NCBI GenBank assembly: GCA_015680685.1
Contig: MNCI01000579.1
Span: 687,841 to 751,840, forward strand
Length of the DNA stretch: 64,000 nucleotides
Direction: 5' to 3'
Origin: Gnetum montanum
Lineage: Eukaryota > Streptophyta > Gnetopsida > Gnetales > Gnetaceae
This document shows positions 22,200 to 34,712 of this stretch, one piece after another. Numbering within the stretch: the stretch's first letter is position 1; each line of letters starts with the position of its first letter. Made by a program: the position numbers and the translations under genes. The notes below the pieces were generated by a model. The model was not told the origin of the DNA. It made no database searches and saw only the letters and a list, made by a program, of their open reading frames with translations.

Positions 22200-23500
22200 A
22201 TCATCAGGCTCTAACAAGGGGAAACATGATCAGGATTGAAGGAGAAACAATGGAGGCCAAATTGGAGATGATAGAAGATCCCATCATAGAGATGGGCAGA
22301 GGAAACATAGATAGTGACAAGAAGAGGAGTAACATCATTAGGAGAAAAGACATAGTAGGCCACATCATAGAAGACATGATCATGATAGAGCCCATCATGA
22401 ATATGATGACTATGATAAACCACTACTTCCAACTAAAAGCATGATAAACATCTCAAAGGCAGTTCATATTCCTACTAGGCATCAAAGGGATGGTTGAATC
22501 AAATGGCTTAATAGGAATAACATCCATAAGTTTAAAGGAGGTTAGAATGCTAATATGTAGCATCACTTGCAAGCCTTCTAGGGTGCATGTGCTTTGCAAA
22601 TTATTGATAATGATCAGCAAAAGCTCAAATTGTTCCCAAGGATGCTCATTAAAGAAGCTAAAAATTAGTACTGATATTTGGAATTGGAATCTATCTATAA
22701 ATGGAGTACAATGTTGGAGCTATTCAATGGCAAATATCAAATGTACTCTAGGGTATCCAACTTGAGGAAATAAATTCAAGGGTGAAAATAAGGTAATCAT
22801 GAATCCCTTGATGCACCATTGGAAAGGTATTACTTTCTTTTACATTGATGCCTATGCCATGGATTCTCTCAAAGGGAGCAACTTCATCATATGATAAATG
22901 GACTTAAGAATAAAACTAGAGAGACTCTTGGGGTTTATGCCTAAGGAAGATTTTCAAAAATGAGAGCCCATCAGATATAAAGGCTCATCCATCAAGTGGT
23001 CAAAGAAGAGGAAGACCTACAAAAGAGAGGAAGTGCACATGTGTATAATAAGGATCCCTCCATTTGCAAAAGAAAGATATGTCTCTACGATCCTAAGAGG
23101 GAAGCACCACTGGAGGAGGTGGTACAAAGAAAAACCTTGTTGATTTGAAAAAATTTATCATAGAGATATTAGCTAAGATGGATAAAATATGAGACTTCTT
23201 GGATGATAAGTTTCAAACTGCTCTAAAAATTTTAGAGAGAAAAATAGAGTAGATAAATAGAGATAAAGATAGAAGGATAGGAAAGAATGTAGTAAAGGAC
23301 TATCATCAACAAAAATTCAAGGTTGTGGCAATCGATGAGGTTGTAGATTCTGAAATGGAAGATAAAGGATGTGACATTTGTCAATATGAACATCCCAAGG
23401 GATGTTACCCATTACTGTTACACTTGCATGAATTTATGGTTTATGCATTGAATCCAAAGTTTTCTAAGAGGAAACCACCCAAGAGATTTCCTTATCTATA
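22200..23500 (+). pseudogene. gag of element I
   Basis: Gag core fragments include MLELFNGKYQMYSRVSNLRK (22710-22770) and a stretch ending LKNKTRETLGVYA (22890-22945), parallel to H, A and C. Near its end CDICQYEHPKG (23370-23402) begins a C-X2-C-X3-H-X9-H motif, also found in A and C. There are many in-frame stops and some frame changes. Expected role: capsid and RNA packaging. Confidence 0.75.
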
Positions 23501-24200
23501 AGTCAATTATCAGTAACAATTTTGCCAACAATAATATTATCCAAGTGTAATGCCACCTCAAACTCAAGATTATTACCATCAATGGAAAAACCCATAGTTT
23601 TGTGGAATTCCACCACTAAGGCAATAGTATAATTACCACTAATCAATCTTATATAGATACTATGTCTACTAGCCTATGTCTTCTTATGGGTATACATGTC
23701 GCACTTCTTCTTCTCATTACTACTATCCCCTTGAATATCATAGACCTAACACTTTATAAGCTAAATTTCCTTTTACTTATACTTCTCATTATCCACCACA
23801 ACACCTTGCACCTCACACCTTCACTCCTTTACCACTTGTAGCACCTATGCAAGATGAAATACCATTACAGCCCTAACAATGCAATGCCTCACAGGCTATA
23901 AATTTACAACTAGATGATAATTCAAGTGGTTCTGAGTGTAAGCCTTAGAAAAGAACTTTTTTCATGTTCAACAATCCTTCTAAATCTCCACAAACATCTA
24001 TGACTATGAATCCTTTTCAAACTACTCCATAGATACCCACTAAGCTACCTTCAACCAAGGCTCACAAAATGTACACACTTTCATGTTAACCCATGCAATC
24101 ACAAACTAGATAAATGTAGGACACCTTTCTAGAAAAATAATTGATTCTAGGAGTCTTCTAATTTATTTGTAGATTGTAGGAAATGATCTGTGCAAGGCTC
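23501..24200 (+). pseudogene. Region between gag core and protease of element I
   Basis: A tyrosine-, proline- and histidine-rich low-complexity coding remnant, resembling the gag carboxyl tails of A and C. No domain identified. Confidence 0.45.
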
Positions 24201-24600
24201 TATTACACTTAGATTTTGTTGTGAACTTAATTTTGCAACAAATGCACAAAACTTGGAACCTACCTCCACTTAAGAAATGTAACATTAGGTTAGAGCTTCT
24301 TGTTCAATTTCTCATCATTCCCTTAGGATTAGTGAAGGATATTGTGACCACTATGTACAGATGGTCATATTGAGTAGACTTTCTAGTTATCCATGTAGAC
24401 AACTATAAAAGAAGACTTCCCAATTATCATGGGAAGGGCTTGGTTAAGTAAAATTGATACCAAGTTAGAAATCAAAGATCTTTCCTTGGAAAATTCTAAG
24501 GAAAATAAGTTTGGAAAGCTAGATAATAAGAGAGTTCCATGCATCATGTACAATTACACAGGGTTCCATTGCATGTAGAAAATATGAGTTGCAAAGAACA
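24201..24600 (+). pseudogene. Aspartic protease remnant of element I
   Basis: The carboxyl half is readable: IIPLGLVKDIV (24315-24345), then LPIIMGRAWLSKIDTKLEIK (24418-24475). The IIxGRxWL motif marks the end of Ty3/gypsy retropepsins, and the PLG...V pattern is Athila-like. The active-site D-S/T-G is not readable. Confidence 0.6.
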
Positions 24601-25119
24601 CATCTATTATAGCATGCAAGAAGTATGCTAAAACCACAAACATCCAAAGGTGCTTGTATGTAGTAGAAAAAAAACAAAGAAGATACCCAATGGTTGATGA
24701 TAGATGATAGCTATAGTTTCAAAATATGCATAAAACCAGTCAAAATTCTCACAAGTGCTTATATTAACAAGATGGATGAAATGGAGCATATCTAGAGCCA
24801 AATCTTTGAAGAAAAGCATAGAAAAGAAGAAGAAATCAATTAGGGACAACTGGAAATTCCTGATATTTCTAAACAAGAATCTTTGGAATTAAAATCCTTA
24901 TTGGAATCTCTAGAATATGTATTTCTTGAGAATGGGAAATTGAAAATTATTAGAGCCCAGCTCACTAAGGAATACAAGGAAAAGTTGCCAAAGGTAGTAA
25001 ATAGGTGGCCAACAAAGTTTATCTCATCATATGATGAATTAATAAGAATAGATCCATTCATATGCTAGCATTGAATCTACATAGACTCCATTATCAAATC
25101 CAAGAGGTAGCCACAAAGG
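24601..25119 (+). pseudogene. Protease-to-reverse-transcriptase linker of element I
   Basis: Decayed coding sequence. An open piece at 24883-25065 includes IRAQLTKEYKEKLPKVVNRW, in the position of the segment that precedes the reverse transcriptase in Athila-type pol. Confidence 0.45.
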
Positions 25120-26348
25120 AGATTGAATTCAAAATTGAAATAAGTTATTAAAAATGAAGTTGAGAAAGTTCTTAAGGTAAGATTCATCTATCTAATGGTA
25201 GACAGTGAGTGGGTAATTTCATACATTATTATGCCAAAGAAAGATGGACAATGAAAAGTCTATATAGACTTTAGGTTGTTGAACATGGCTATGTTCAAGG
25301 ATCATTTTACATTGTTATTTATGGACCAAGTTTTGGATACAACTACATGACATAATTACAATAGTTTACTAGATGAGTATAGTGGGTACAATGAAATACC
25401 AATTTCTATAGAAGACTAGGCCAAAATCACTTTCACAAGTCCTTAGGGGACTTTCACATACAAGAAGATGTTCTTTGACCTATATAATGCTCCTACAACT
25501 TTTCAACATCTAGTTCTAAGTATCTCTTAGTAGTAGATTAGCAATGATGTGGAAGTCTTTATTGATGAATTCTCCACCTATGGAGATGATTTTGAACAAG
25601 CATTAGATCATCTTGAGCAGGTACTAAAATAATATGTGGAGACAAACTTGTGGCTCAACTAGCAAAGGAGCCACTTGATGGTCCTAGAAGACATTATCTT
25701 AGGGCATATAATTTGAAGGAAATAAATTGAGGTTGACCTTGAAAAAATAAGGATTATCTAAAATCATCAAGTCATTGGTTGAGCTTGCTAAGAAGGATGC
25801 AACCTTTGGATGGACCAGGAAATGTGAATAGCTATTCTAATACTTGAAATAAAAGCTCATAGAAACACCAATTCTACATGTTCTTGATTGGTACAAAGGT
25901 TCACACATCATGATAGATGCATCCAACTATGCATTGGTGATACTACCTATACAAATGGATGATTAGAATATTATATCCATTATGTAAGTGAGAGCATTCT
26001 ATGTGCACAACTCGATTACACAACTATAGAAAAGGAACTCATGGTGGTGATGTATGATCTAGAGATATGTAAGCACTATGTGCTTGGATATCTAATTTTA
26101 TTGAAAAATAATCATAGTGCAATTTTCTTCTTGATGAATAAGCCATTGGTAAGCCCTCGTGTTATACGATAATTGGTGATCTTGTAGGAGTTTTATTTAA
26201 TAAAGGTGGACAAAAAGAGAACCAAAAATGTAGTTGCAAATCATCTATCTCAATTAAGATCAGATAACAATGATAATTATGAGTCCTTGTCCAATTAATT
26301 TCTAGATGAGCTTCTCTTTGCTAAGGCAACTAAAGTTCATATACTAAG
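25120..26348 (+). pseudogene. Reverse transcriptase and RNase H of element I
   Basis: Conserved blocks in order: IMPKKDGQ with a stop, then KVYIDFRLLN (about 25230-25280); DEYSGYNEIPI (25372-25405); GTFTYKKMFFDLYNAPTTFQ (25449-25507); EVFIDEF at the catalytic site (25552-25575, usually FMDDF); then LGHII. RNase H has DYTTIEKELMVVMYDLE (26010-26060) and NVVANHLSQL near 26230-26260. The order and wording fit Athila-type Ty3/gypsy pol. Numerous stops make it inactive. It is cut at 26348 by the 5' LTR of element A, and the reading resumes in integrase at 35545. Confidence 0.9.
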
Positions 26349-27240
26349 TGATGAGTCATGATCTATTAGCCCCAATATCAGATACTTAATATTAGAGCCT
26401 CGATATTAGGTACCCAATGTTAGAGCTAGGAAGTGATGTCAGATATCCAATATCATCTCCTCCATGCTAGCCTATAAATATAGCACTTGGGTGCATAGAT
26501 GAGATATAGAAGAAATAGCATTAGCTTTAGTTTTTAGTTAGTTTCTTTGTATATTGTTTTTTAGTCCTCTTATTTTCCCAATGCATGCTCGCAGTGTTAT
26601 GTTTGTAATCGTACAACAACTTTGTTCAAGTGTGACGTAGTTGGACATGTTACATGACTAGAAATAAAGATTAAGATTACTTCCATCATTGCTGCATTCA
26701 CTTAGATTTATTATTACTTTAATTATTTATTTAATGGTTTAATTATTTACTAACTCCTTTAGTTAACATTTCCATTTATTACTATTTACCATTCCTATGA
26801 TTAAACATAATGTGTACACGTTAATCATGAGCATTTAAGTGTAAGTACTTGGTAATCCAGCAACATATTGTTTGGCACACCCAGTGACATATGCTTGGAA
26901 ATCCCAGAAATAGTCTCAAGGCATGTACAGACGATTAAGAATAGACACTCATCACATGTAGGCTAGTTTATATTTTACTCTCCATTATTTAGTAGCTTAA
27001 TTAATTCATCTCTTTGTCATCGTTAGAAGTAGCATAGAATTAGACAACATCATATGCCTCACTTTGGACTAAACCATACATGACAAAGCTACCACTAGTC
27101 TAAGTGGAAAGATAGAGAACTGCGATCCAAGCATAACGATCTAGATACCACAATTAATTCCATCCACGAAATTCGATCAAATCATGCATGAATGCTCATG
27201 ATTCATATGGTTGAGCATCGGGTTACCTCATCGCTCATCA
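26349..27240 (+). repeat. 5' LTR of element A
   Basis: 892 bases, TGATGAGTCATG to CGCTCATCA. A TATA box TATAAATA is at 26473-26480. U3 holds a cluster of GATATTAGG/AATATC words (26370-26455). AATAAA near 26662 is a likely polyadenylation signal. It shares its R/U5 blocks with the LTRs of C. Confidence 0.88.
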
Positions 27241-27241
27241 T

Positions 27242-27261
27242 TGGTGCCATTACAAGGGATG
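27242..27261 (+). promoter_or_regulatory. Primer binding site of element A, tRNA-Asp type
   Basis: TGGTGCCATTACAAGGGATG lies one base after the LTR. It matches the tRNA-Asp site at 14 of 20 positions by eye. Confidence 0.75.
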
Positions 27262-27364
27262 GTGCTAGTTATCTAGATTAGTTATATTATACATGATCAC
27301 TGTAAATGCATTAATGATATATATTTTGGAAAACATAGAACACATAAACCATAAATCAACAACA

Positions 27365-29843
27365 ATGTACCTCTCACAAGGAAGGGATAATGCACTATAT
27401 AGGGAAAACATTCATCGGAGAACTAATGAGATATATAGTGAGGAAAATTGGAGTGACCAACCTTATGCTAGGGTTTCTTATGATCATGACCACCTGATGA
27501 CTCTCAAAGACTACATTCACCTAAGGCAAACAATCCTGGAGGAGATGACGTAAGTCCTGAAATAGGGGAGGCCTCAAGGCCTAAGACCTCCTCAAAACAA
27601 AGAAATGATAAATTAAGGGACCCTAGGGAACACCATAGAAGCCATGACAATCCTTCCAGTTCCTCATCCTCCTTTTTCCTTTCAACATCTAGTTCTGACG
27701 AAGATGAACATAGGTATGGAGATAATGCTCAAAATCAAACCCATGAGAAAAGTCAAAGATATTACCATGAACATAGACAGCATCATCACGATCAAATGAA
27801 TAGAGATAGAAATTTCCATCACAACCTATTTGATGATGATGAATCCTTATTGGCCACTAAGAGCCTAATGCATAACACAGAGACCATTAAGATATCTCGT
27901 AGGAATCGCAAAAGGAGTTTCCTACCTAAGCTTAACATGAATAATATTCCTAAATTTCCAAGAAGTTATGATTTAGATTTGCAACATCATTTACAAGCCT
28001 TCTATGATGCTTGTTCTTTCTACAATGTTGAAAGGGTATGGAAAAAGCTTAAGATCTTTCCTAGGATACTAATGGATAGACCTGAAGTGTGGTATTGATT
28101 GTTGAGACTGAATTCAATCTAGTGATGGTCCACAATGCTAGAACTTTTCAACAAGAAATACCAAACTTATGCAAGGGTGTCCAATTTGAGGAGATAGATC
28201 CAAGAGTGGAAGCATGAACAACATGAACCCTTGGACATGGCCTTAGATAGATATTATGCCTTATTGAATAGATACCTAGGCCATGGTTTCTCTGAGAAAA
28301 GGAAACTTTTCCACATCATAGATGGGCTTCATAATGAAACAAGGGAGATCCTTGGGATGTATGCCCCAAGGCAATTATATGAGCTTCAAGCCCATTAGAT
28401 TCAAAAGATAATCGATTGTGTGGAAAAAGAAGAAGGAGAGATATGCAAATGGGAGAATGTCAAGAAACATCAATGGGACCTAACTCTTTAACATAAGGAA
28501 GTTTAGATCTATGATAAGGGGAATAGAACCACTTTCAATAAGGTGATCCCACAACAAACCTTGCTAATATAGAAGTCTATTGATGAACTTGAAGCAAAGT
28601 TTAATAAGATGTCCAAATGGGTATATGAAAACATTACAAGTCTCATTGAGATTTTCAAGGAGAGGATCATGCAAAATAAGCCAAGTGATCACACTAAACA
28701 AAGGATACAGAACCAAGAAATAACTAGGAACACTTTTCAGGAAATGGGAAAAATGGCTAAAGAAAGTGAGGCTATAGACTCAACCATAAATGAAGATAAT
28801 GGATGTGACATCTGCATATATGACCATCCAAAGGGCCATTGGTTAGTCTTGTTTCACCTAAAGGAGTATTGGGCAGATGCCTTAAATCTGAAGTTTGTGC
28901 AAAAGCACATGCCCAGGAGATTTTCTCTTCCACAAGGTAATTATAAACAGTCCCACAACTGATCATACCATCCTAGGGGGACTTATCACCAACCTCAACA
29001 TGGTTAGCAACTGTAGTGGCAACAAACACAATCATGGTGGAGGCCACGACTAAATTAGCCCTATCTTCTTTACCAGCTGAAACTACATGGATATTATGTT
29101 CAACACCCTATTTCTCCAACTAGTTCTACATCCACTACTTCAAATTGCCACTACCACTCTCCCAAGTACTATCAACCCATGACATCCCCTGAAGGATCAC
29201 CACCTTTTGCCTCTTACCATCCATCCTACCCTTGATATCCTCCTACGTTGTTGCATTACAAGCTACTACCAATGACACAAGAAGGTTCAACATCCCAATA
29301 TTAACAAAGGAATGCCACTTGTGCTATGAATGTGCATAAAAATGCTAATTCTAATGGGTCTCAACTACAACATAAGAAACATCCCTTATAGACGAGAGGT
29401 CGTAAGCCAAAGCAAACCATGCATGGACCCACCACATCATTTGAACTAGCATAATGCCAATCTAGTGCAATACCTTCCTTTTCATAATTGATGTTCTCTA
29501 ATCATACACAAGGGACACCATCCATCATTACTCCAATCCCAAACCCAAACAATGAATCTAACAATGTGGAGGGACAAATAAATCCATGCATACCATGTCA
29601 TGATCAAGGGTACAATTATGGGCCATACATCCATAACATTAGCATGCCTCATACCTTTCCCACCATACATTTAACAATCATGTGTATGATCAACGATTTT
29701 TCTACCCAACCACCACACCACCAATAAACACCCAGTGGCTAGGGCATGAATGGTTACCAATGTTTCATACATGCATGGATCTAATTTATCCACTTATTAA
29801 TCCTTGTCATGACCAAATGTTTAGTCATGGGAGTTACCCCCCC
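27365..29843 (+). pseudogene. gag (ORF1) of element A
   Basis: Start ATG at 27365 (MYLSQGRDNA), supported by MSLSQDSDNA at the same place in C. A serine/histidine/arginine-rich amino region is followed by an open stretch (27796-28095) with IPKFPRSYDLDLQHHLQAF, the start of the gag core. The core continues past stops with LFHIIDGLHNETREILGMYA (28310-28370). A zinc-type motif beginning CDICIYDHPKG is at 28804-28836. The tail is proline/tyrosine/histidine-rich and ends FSHGSYPP at an N run (29844-29854). At least ten stops or shifts. Family role: capsid formation and packaging. Confidence 0.82.
28804..28860 (+). other. Conserved C-X2-C-X3-H-X9-H motif in gag of A
   Basis: CDICIYDHPKG followed by HWLVLFH gives C, C, H, H at positions 1, 4, 8 and 18. 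I (23370) and C (56562) keep the same four residues and the HPKG words. It occupies the place of the usual CCHC knuckle. Confidence 0.65.
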
Positions 29844-29854
29844 NNNNNNNNNNN
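29844..29854. other. Assembly gap of 11 N
   Basis: The run lies after a stretch of C, just where the homologous gag of C ends (SHGGYPPF and stop at 57498). Only a few bases to a few tens of bases need be missing. Confidence 0.95.
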
Positions 29855-31236
29855 TTTTCATCTTTCTATTTTATAATTTTTTGGCATTTTCCTATTTCTT
29901 GATCAAATTTTTCTTATTTCTTCCATTTTTTTCTAGTTGTTATTTTCATTTTCTTTGTTGTGTAATCTTGCTTGTGAATAAAACGATCATGTTGCCCATT
30001 GAGGTGAGGTTTTCTCTATGTTGTCAAGTTATAAGGGACTGATTATTTAGACATTTAGGCCACACCATCCATCCACTCATTCTGTTAATAAGAGTTCTTG
30101 CCCCAGTCATAATGATAGTCTCTTTCCTCATCCAACCTGAAAATAACTTCATAATCATTATGTCTGGGCAAAAGATTGTAGAACTAAGGAAAAATGTAGG
30201 GGGTGTGACATCAAGGGGATTTTTGGATTCTCTTTGGTCACTTCTATATGTTCTATCATGTTGTTGAGGTTGTAACCATATCCTTGTAGATCTAACAAAA
30301 AATGGGAGTAAGAGTAATCTAAAACAGCACTGAATAAACTTTTGTGGGTTCCATTGGAAATACATGTACCCATGCTTGAAGGTTTATGGCTTCTTAGAAC
30401 TCAAGAAAAATGTGTGCCATCAAAAAGCTTCTTCCTTGGACAAAACGCCAAGTGATGTTACTCCTTGCAACTATGATAGTCTTATGGTTGTCCGCCAACA
30501 TGATGAAATAATGCGATGTCACTATAATGTGATGTGGACTTGGTTTGAATTTTGGAAAGAAGGACTCATGATTATTTAACCATTAATAACATATAAGATT
30601 TCATTTTGCCCATGGTAAGACACCTCATGTCCCAATTTCTGCAATCCTTTCTACAATCCATCTCATCTTCTTGTCCGAGTGATCATAACTTGTGGGTTTG
30701 CATAACATAGAGTTATTATCTCAAATTGGTGGTTTTAACATGTGTGTTTTGTTTCACAGGTATCCATTGCATTTAACTCTTTTAGTGCCTATGGACATTT
30801 TTAGGTGTGGTTACACAAGGGTATCATGGGCTAGAGCCTACTTTAGGGAGGGCCCACTTGTGTAACTTTTGTGACTTGTACTTTTTTAACAAAACCACAT
30901 CATTCTTCACCTTCCAAGCACTCAATTGTTATATTTTGTCATTTCCCTTATCCTATAATTGATCCATCCACCACCTCGATTTCCACACCTTTTTCTTGCT
31001 CATTCTAGTGCTCTTCACAATGATGACTCCACCTTCAACCACTTTCAATGCCTTAAACTAATTTTCCACTTACCCTAGAATGATGGACCTAACTTCAAAC
31101 CTTCCAATCAATCATCGAGCTTCATTTTCCATGCTTAGTTGTCCCATTTAATGCTTATTCATGAACCCTTGACGTTGACTACCTAATGTTGAGTTGGACA
31201 TGATGTTGAAAACCTGATGTCGAGTCACACAAAACC
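29855..31236 (+). other. Noncoding spacer between gag and ORF2 of element A
   Basis: A T-rich opening, then about 1.2 kb without a supported gene. It is similar to 57501-58954 of C: shared blocks include ATCCATCCAC, GGATTCTCTTTGG and TTGTAGATCTAAC. Conservation between two separate copies suggests a fixed part of the element and not a random insert. Confidence 0.65.
29977..29982 (+). terminator. Possible polyadenylation signal after gag of A
   Basis: AATAAA in CTTGTGAATAAAAC, after a T-rich tract. Element C has ATTTGTGAATAAAAT at the matching place (57622-57627), about 120 bases after the gag stop. Confidence 0.4.
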
Positions 31237-31245
31237 TATATATAT
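31237..31245 (+). promoter_or_regulatory. Internal TATA box before ORF2 of element A
   Basis: TATATATAT in AAAACCTATATATATGACCC. C has AAACTATATATATGGGACCC at the homologous site. Upstream, ACCTAATGTTGAG (31181-31193) resembles ACCCAATGTTAGAG in U3 of the same element (26412-26425). Distance to TATA is 56 and 61 bases respectively. Confidence 0.6.
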
Positions 31246-31504
31246 GACCCCTATGGTGCCCAAGCATCATTTTCATCATTTTTTGTTAGTGGAGTTGTTC
31301 AAATTTTCTGTCACAACTAAGAGCTCTACACACCCACTTTCCACTTGCAATATTTAGCTCTCTACCACATTGATTTTCATGTTGTTCAAACCTATCTAAA
31401 CCTGGAGTGTTAAAGTTAGTCGTGGTGGGGGGCGGTTGGTTCTTGTGTGGAAAACTTGTTTCAATTTTTTGATAATTTTCTATCACCTAGAAAGTATTAT
31501 AAGG

Positions 31505-31801
31505 GTAAGAGTGTTAAAAAAAACTTTAGATTTTATCATGAATAATTAATCGTATTAATGTCAAAAATCTTAAGTTTTCCACCTAGGGGACCACAACCAT
31601 AATAACAAGCCACACATAAGAAAAAAAAAGAGAAAAAATCAACTGTGTAAGATCATAGGAGGAGATAAAAACTTTTTGGGGATTCTTCTTGAAAATTTTT
31701 CTAACTCTGTAGTCATATGAACTAAGGTAATGAATAAGGTGTAAATTGATTAATGATAAAGAATACAACCTTAGTAACACTTGGTATTTTCTTGATTGCA
31801 G
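31505..31801 (+). other. Probable intron in the 5' leader of ORF2, element A
   Basis: A 5' splice site AAGG/GTAAGA (31505) and a 3' splice site CTTGATTGCAG (31801) directly before the ORF2 ATG. C has ATAGG/GGTAAGTAC near 59216, with its 3' AG changed to AA. The intron would be 297 bases. Confidence 0.55.
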
Positions 31802-34524
31802 ATGGCCCCAAAAAGAGATGCATAAGAAGAACCTTCACAAAGAGCAACTACATCCACGAGGTGGCTAGACTCAACAAGGGAAATGTGTAGAACATCAAGA
31901 GTAGGAAGCCTAATCTTTCAACATCCACCAAGAGGCTCCTGCTACTAGATAGTTAGTCCAAGGAGAGGTTGTAGAACCACCAACTCCTGTGCAAAGACAA
32001 CATCTCACGTTGCCCCATAATTGCCTCTTGGCCATTCAAGAAATGTTTACATTGACCACAGTCATGGTAGAGGTGAACTTCAGACCATTTATGGAATTTT
32101 CCCCAGAAGCAGTTTGAATGAAGTTTAAGGCATCACCTCTATGGCCCATTCTTTCAGACAGTGATGAGTGGTACCTTGGCAAGACTTATCAATTCTAGCA
32201 CAATAAAGATGAGGGCACCATTGTTAACATTTGTAGAGTTAATGTCTAATTCTCAGTTAAGGAAATTACAGTAGCTCTAAATTTTTCAAATGAAGGGGAC
32301 AAGGTAGCTCATCTATCCACCAGATTTAACCATAATACCAAAAAACTATGGCTAAAACATGCATACAACGTATAATGAACTAACTCTGGAAGATAGGACA
32401 TAATTTAAGATAGATACATACCACTTTGTTTCCACCAAAGGGATCAACTAAATTTCAACATATGTAGCTAGGAGAAGTGCAATCCTAATGGGAAAATATG
32501 TGGCCAATCTTCCCTAATTCTACTTCACTGAAATTCAATAGTTGTTCGAAGAGAAAAAGGTAGAGAAGCTAGCACTCCCATTTATTTGCCTAATCAAGAG
32601 GCTATGAAAACATGTTGGAATCCTAGGATATATGAATGGTATCCCTAGGAAGGCTCAGAACACCTCCTTTGCTAAACTCCTGAAACCTGCAACACCAAGA
32701 AAAGATCTCGGTGAAGAGAAAGAATCGAAGAAGGAAGTAGAGCCAAAAGCAGAAGTACAACATGAGCTTGAATAGTGCCCAAAAACACAAGCTCTACCAC
32801 CGTCATCATCGTAAGATTACAAGTCCTCAATGAGCTATTTATAAAAAATCACTAAAGCTGTCAACTGGAGAAGCAGGGATGGGTCCAATTAGTTCAAAGT
32901 AACTGATGATGCCATATAGCCCATTATTTCAGCCTATCCAACAATGGAGGAGATATCATTACAATTACGAGGACGATCCCAATGGTCTAGGAAAATATTT
33001 GGGAATGCCACATCCTTCTAAGTGATGCTTGAAACTGGAGAAGATGCCATGGTTATGGTAATGCAACATCAAGATGTGGTAGGTGCAACAGAAGTGATCA
33101 CAAACCATATTAAAGAATCATTCAACATACTTGTTGTGCCCTCAGTAGATTTACCTAGGACTAGAGATGTGTAGATGTTGGTCAAGACTTCAATAACTCC
33201 TATAGTGCATGAGGATGTATTGGATCAACTGCTACAGATGGGGCAAGTGATGACTACCTTGTTTAACATCCCTAGTGATGTCACTATAGCATAGTTAGAC
33301 CTCATAACCACTAAAGAAAAGTTATTCATGGCTGAAGTTGGGGTAGAACATGTAGAAGTAGAAGTGCAAAGATTACAACAAGAGTTGGCTACCTTGAGAG
33401 TTGAATGATGGGACCTTGCTCAATTTGTTGCACCTGACCAACTAGAATAATTAAGGATGAAGCTATTCTTCAAGCTAATTGAGGAGAGCACAGCTATAGA
33501 ACAAGAAAAAGAGAAAGTGGTTTGGAATGCCTCTACTATTGATGCACAATCCCATGCATACAAAAAGGCATTAACTACTGCAGAAGAGAAGAATAAGCAG
33601 TTTGCCAATAAGAATTCAAGGTTGACCATAGTTGAAAAGAAAAAGAACATTCTTAAGGAGAGCATCCACCAGTTAAGAGAACAACTAGTGAGGGCCAAGT
33701 AGGACATTAATAGATTGGCTAGAGAAAACAGAATCCTCTCAATGGAGGTGGTCCATGTGATTCCACAAAAATTAGCAATAAAAATTAGTGTGTGGTAGAA
33801 TGAGACCAAGAAGCATGAGAAGTTAAAGGAGAACTTCTGCGATCAAGTAGGCATGTATAAAAAAATAAATAAATAAGAGATCTAGATGGATAAAGGCCAC
33901 ATTAGATCCTTGTCAGCACAAAATCCTGAGTGGTAACCAATTTTGGATAGCTATGCCTTGGTCCACCAAGAGGAAGTAAAGAATAAAAACCTACATATCA
34001 AAGATTTGAAAGAATACATGGCATTGGCTAACCTTAGATATACCAATCTTTCCATGTTAACAACAGGTTGACCTTAGAATGAGCTAGAGAAGCAAGTAGC
34101 AACCACTTATGCAATATATGAAAAAGATTTTACAGATTAGAAAGACACTTTGCAAAAGCTACATGTGGAAAACTCAGAATTGAAAGTGGTTAAAGTTAAC
34201 TACCAAGGGTAGAAGGATGTTGCCTCAAACCTAGTTAGAAGATTAATAGAATATCATGAATTCAAAGAAAAAGCTAAAGTCTTTGAGGAGGAATGATGAT
34301 AGTTTGCATCTTGGTATGTAAAGGCTAATCAGATGTTCCCACAACTGCCATGCCCTTGAGATGTACCAGTGCTAGCACACATTGGTTCAGTAGCCTAGAT
34401 GATACAAGACCCAGGGATGAAAGAAGAAAATTTGTAGGCATTACTTAATCATTACAAATTTCACAAGCCTAGTGAAAAAGAGAAGTAAACAATGTAGGAG
34501 CCACCACCTCTGAGCACTACATGA
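31802..34524 (+). pseudogene. ORF2 of element A: plant transposon-type domain plus coiled coil
   Basis: Starts MAPKRDA and, by comparison with C, ends near a TGA at 34522-34524, about 900 codons. The first third aligns with C and F in shifting frames (WYLGKTYQF near 32170; TTLFPPKGS near 32420). This is the domain I liken to the 'putative plant transposon protein' family (Pfam Transposase_32, from memory). The last third is a charged coiled coil, open at 33457-33699 (ESTAIEQEKEKVVWNAS; EKKKNILKESIHQLREQLVR). Function unknown; the position replaces pol. Many stops. Confidence 0.7.
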
Positions 34525-34700
34525 GCTTCCCTAATTTTTTCTTGTAATATTGGGTTCCATTTTTGTACTACACCATTGTGGCATGTAAGAGTCAATTGTT
34601 TTGTTTGTTATTTAAGTTATTCAATAATCCCATACCTTTAAAATATTTTGTAAAGAACTCGTTTTTCATTTTTTTAAACTTGAAGATGAGTCTTCATTTA

Positions 34701-34712
34701 GTCATGGAGGTA
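34701..34712 (+). promoter_or_regulatory. Polypurine tract of element A
   Basis: GTCATGGAGGTA directly before the 3' LTR. The same place reads GTCATGGGGATA in C and GTCATGGGAGCA before the right LTR of I. Confidence 0.6.

Noticed and set aside
22204-22444. Overlapping open frames on both strands
   Set aside because: Products of a simple GATGAT/ATCATC-rich stretch within decayed gag of I.
33420-33809. Minus-strand open frame of 129 codons
   Set aside because: Shadow of the charged coiled-coil coding region of ORF2 on the plus strand.
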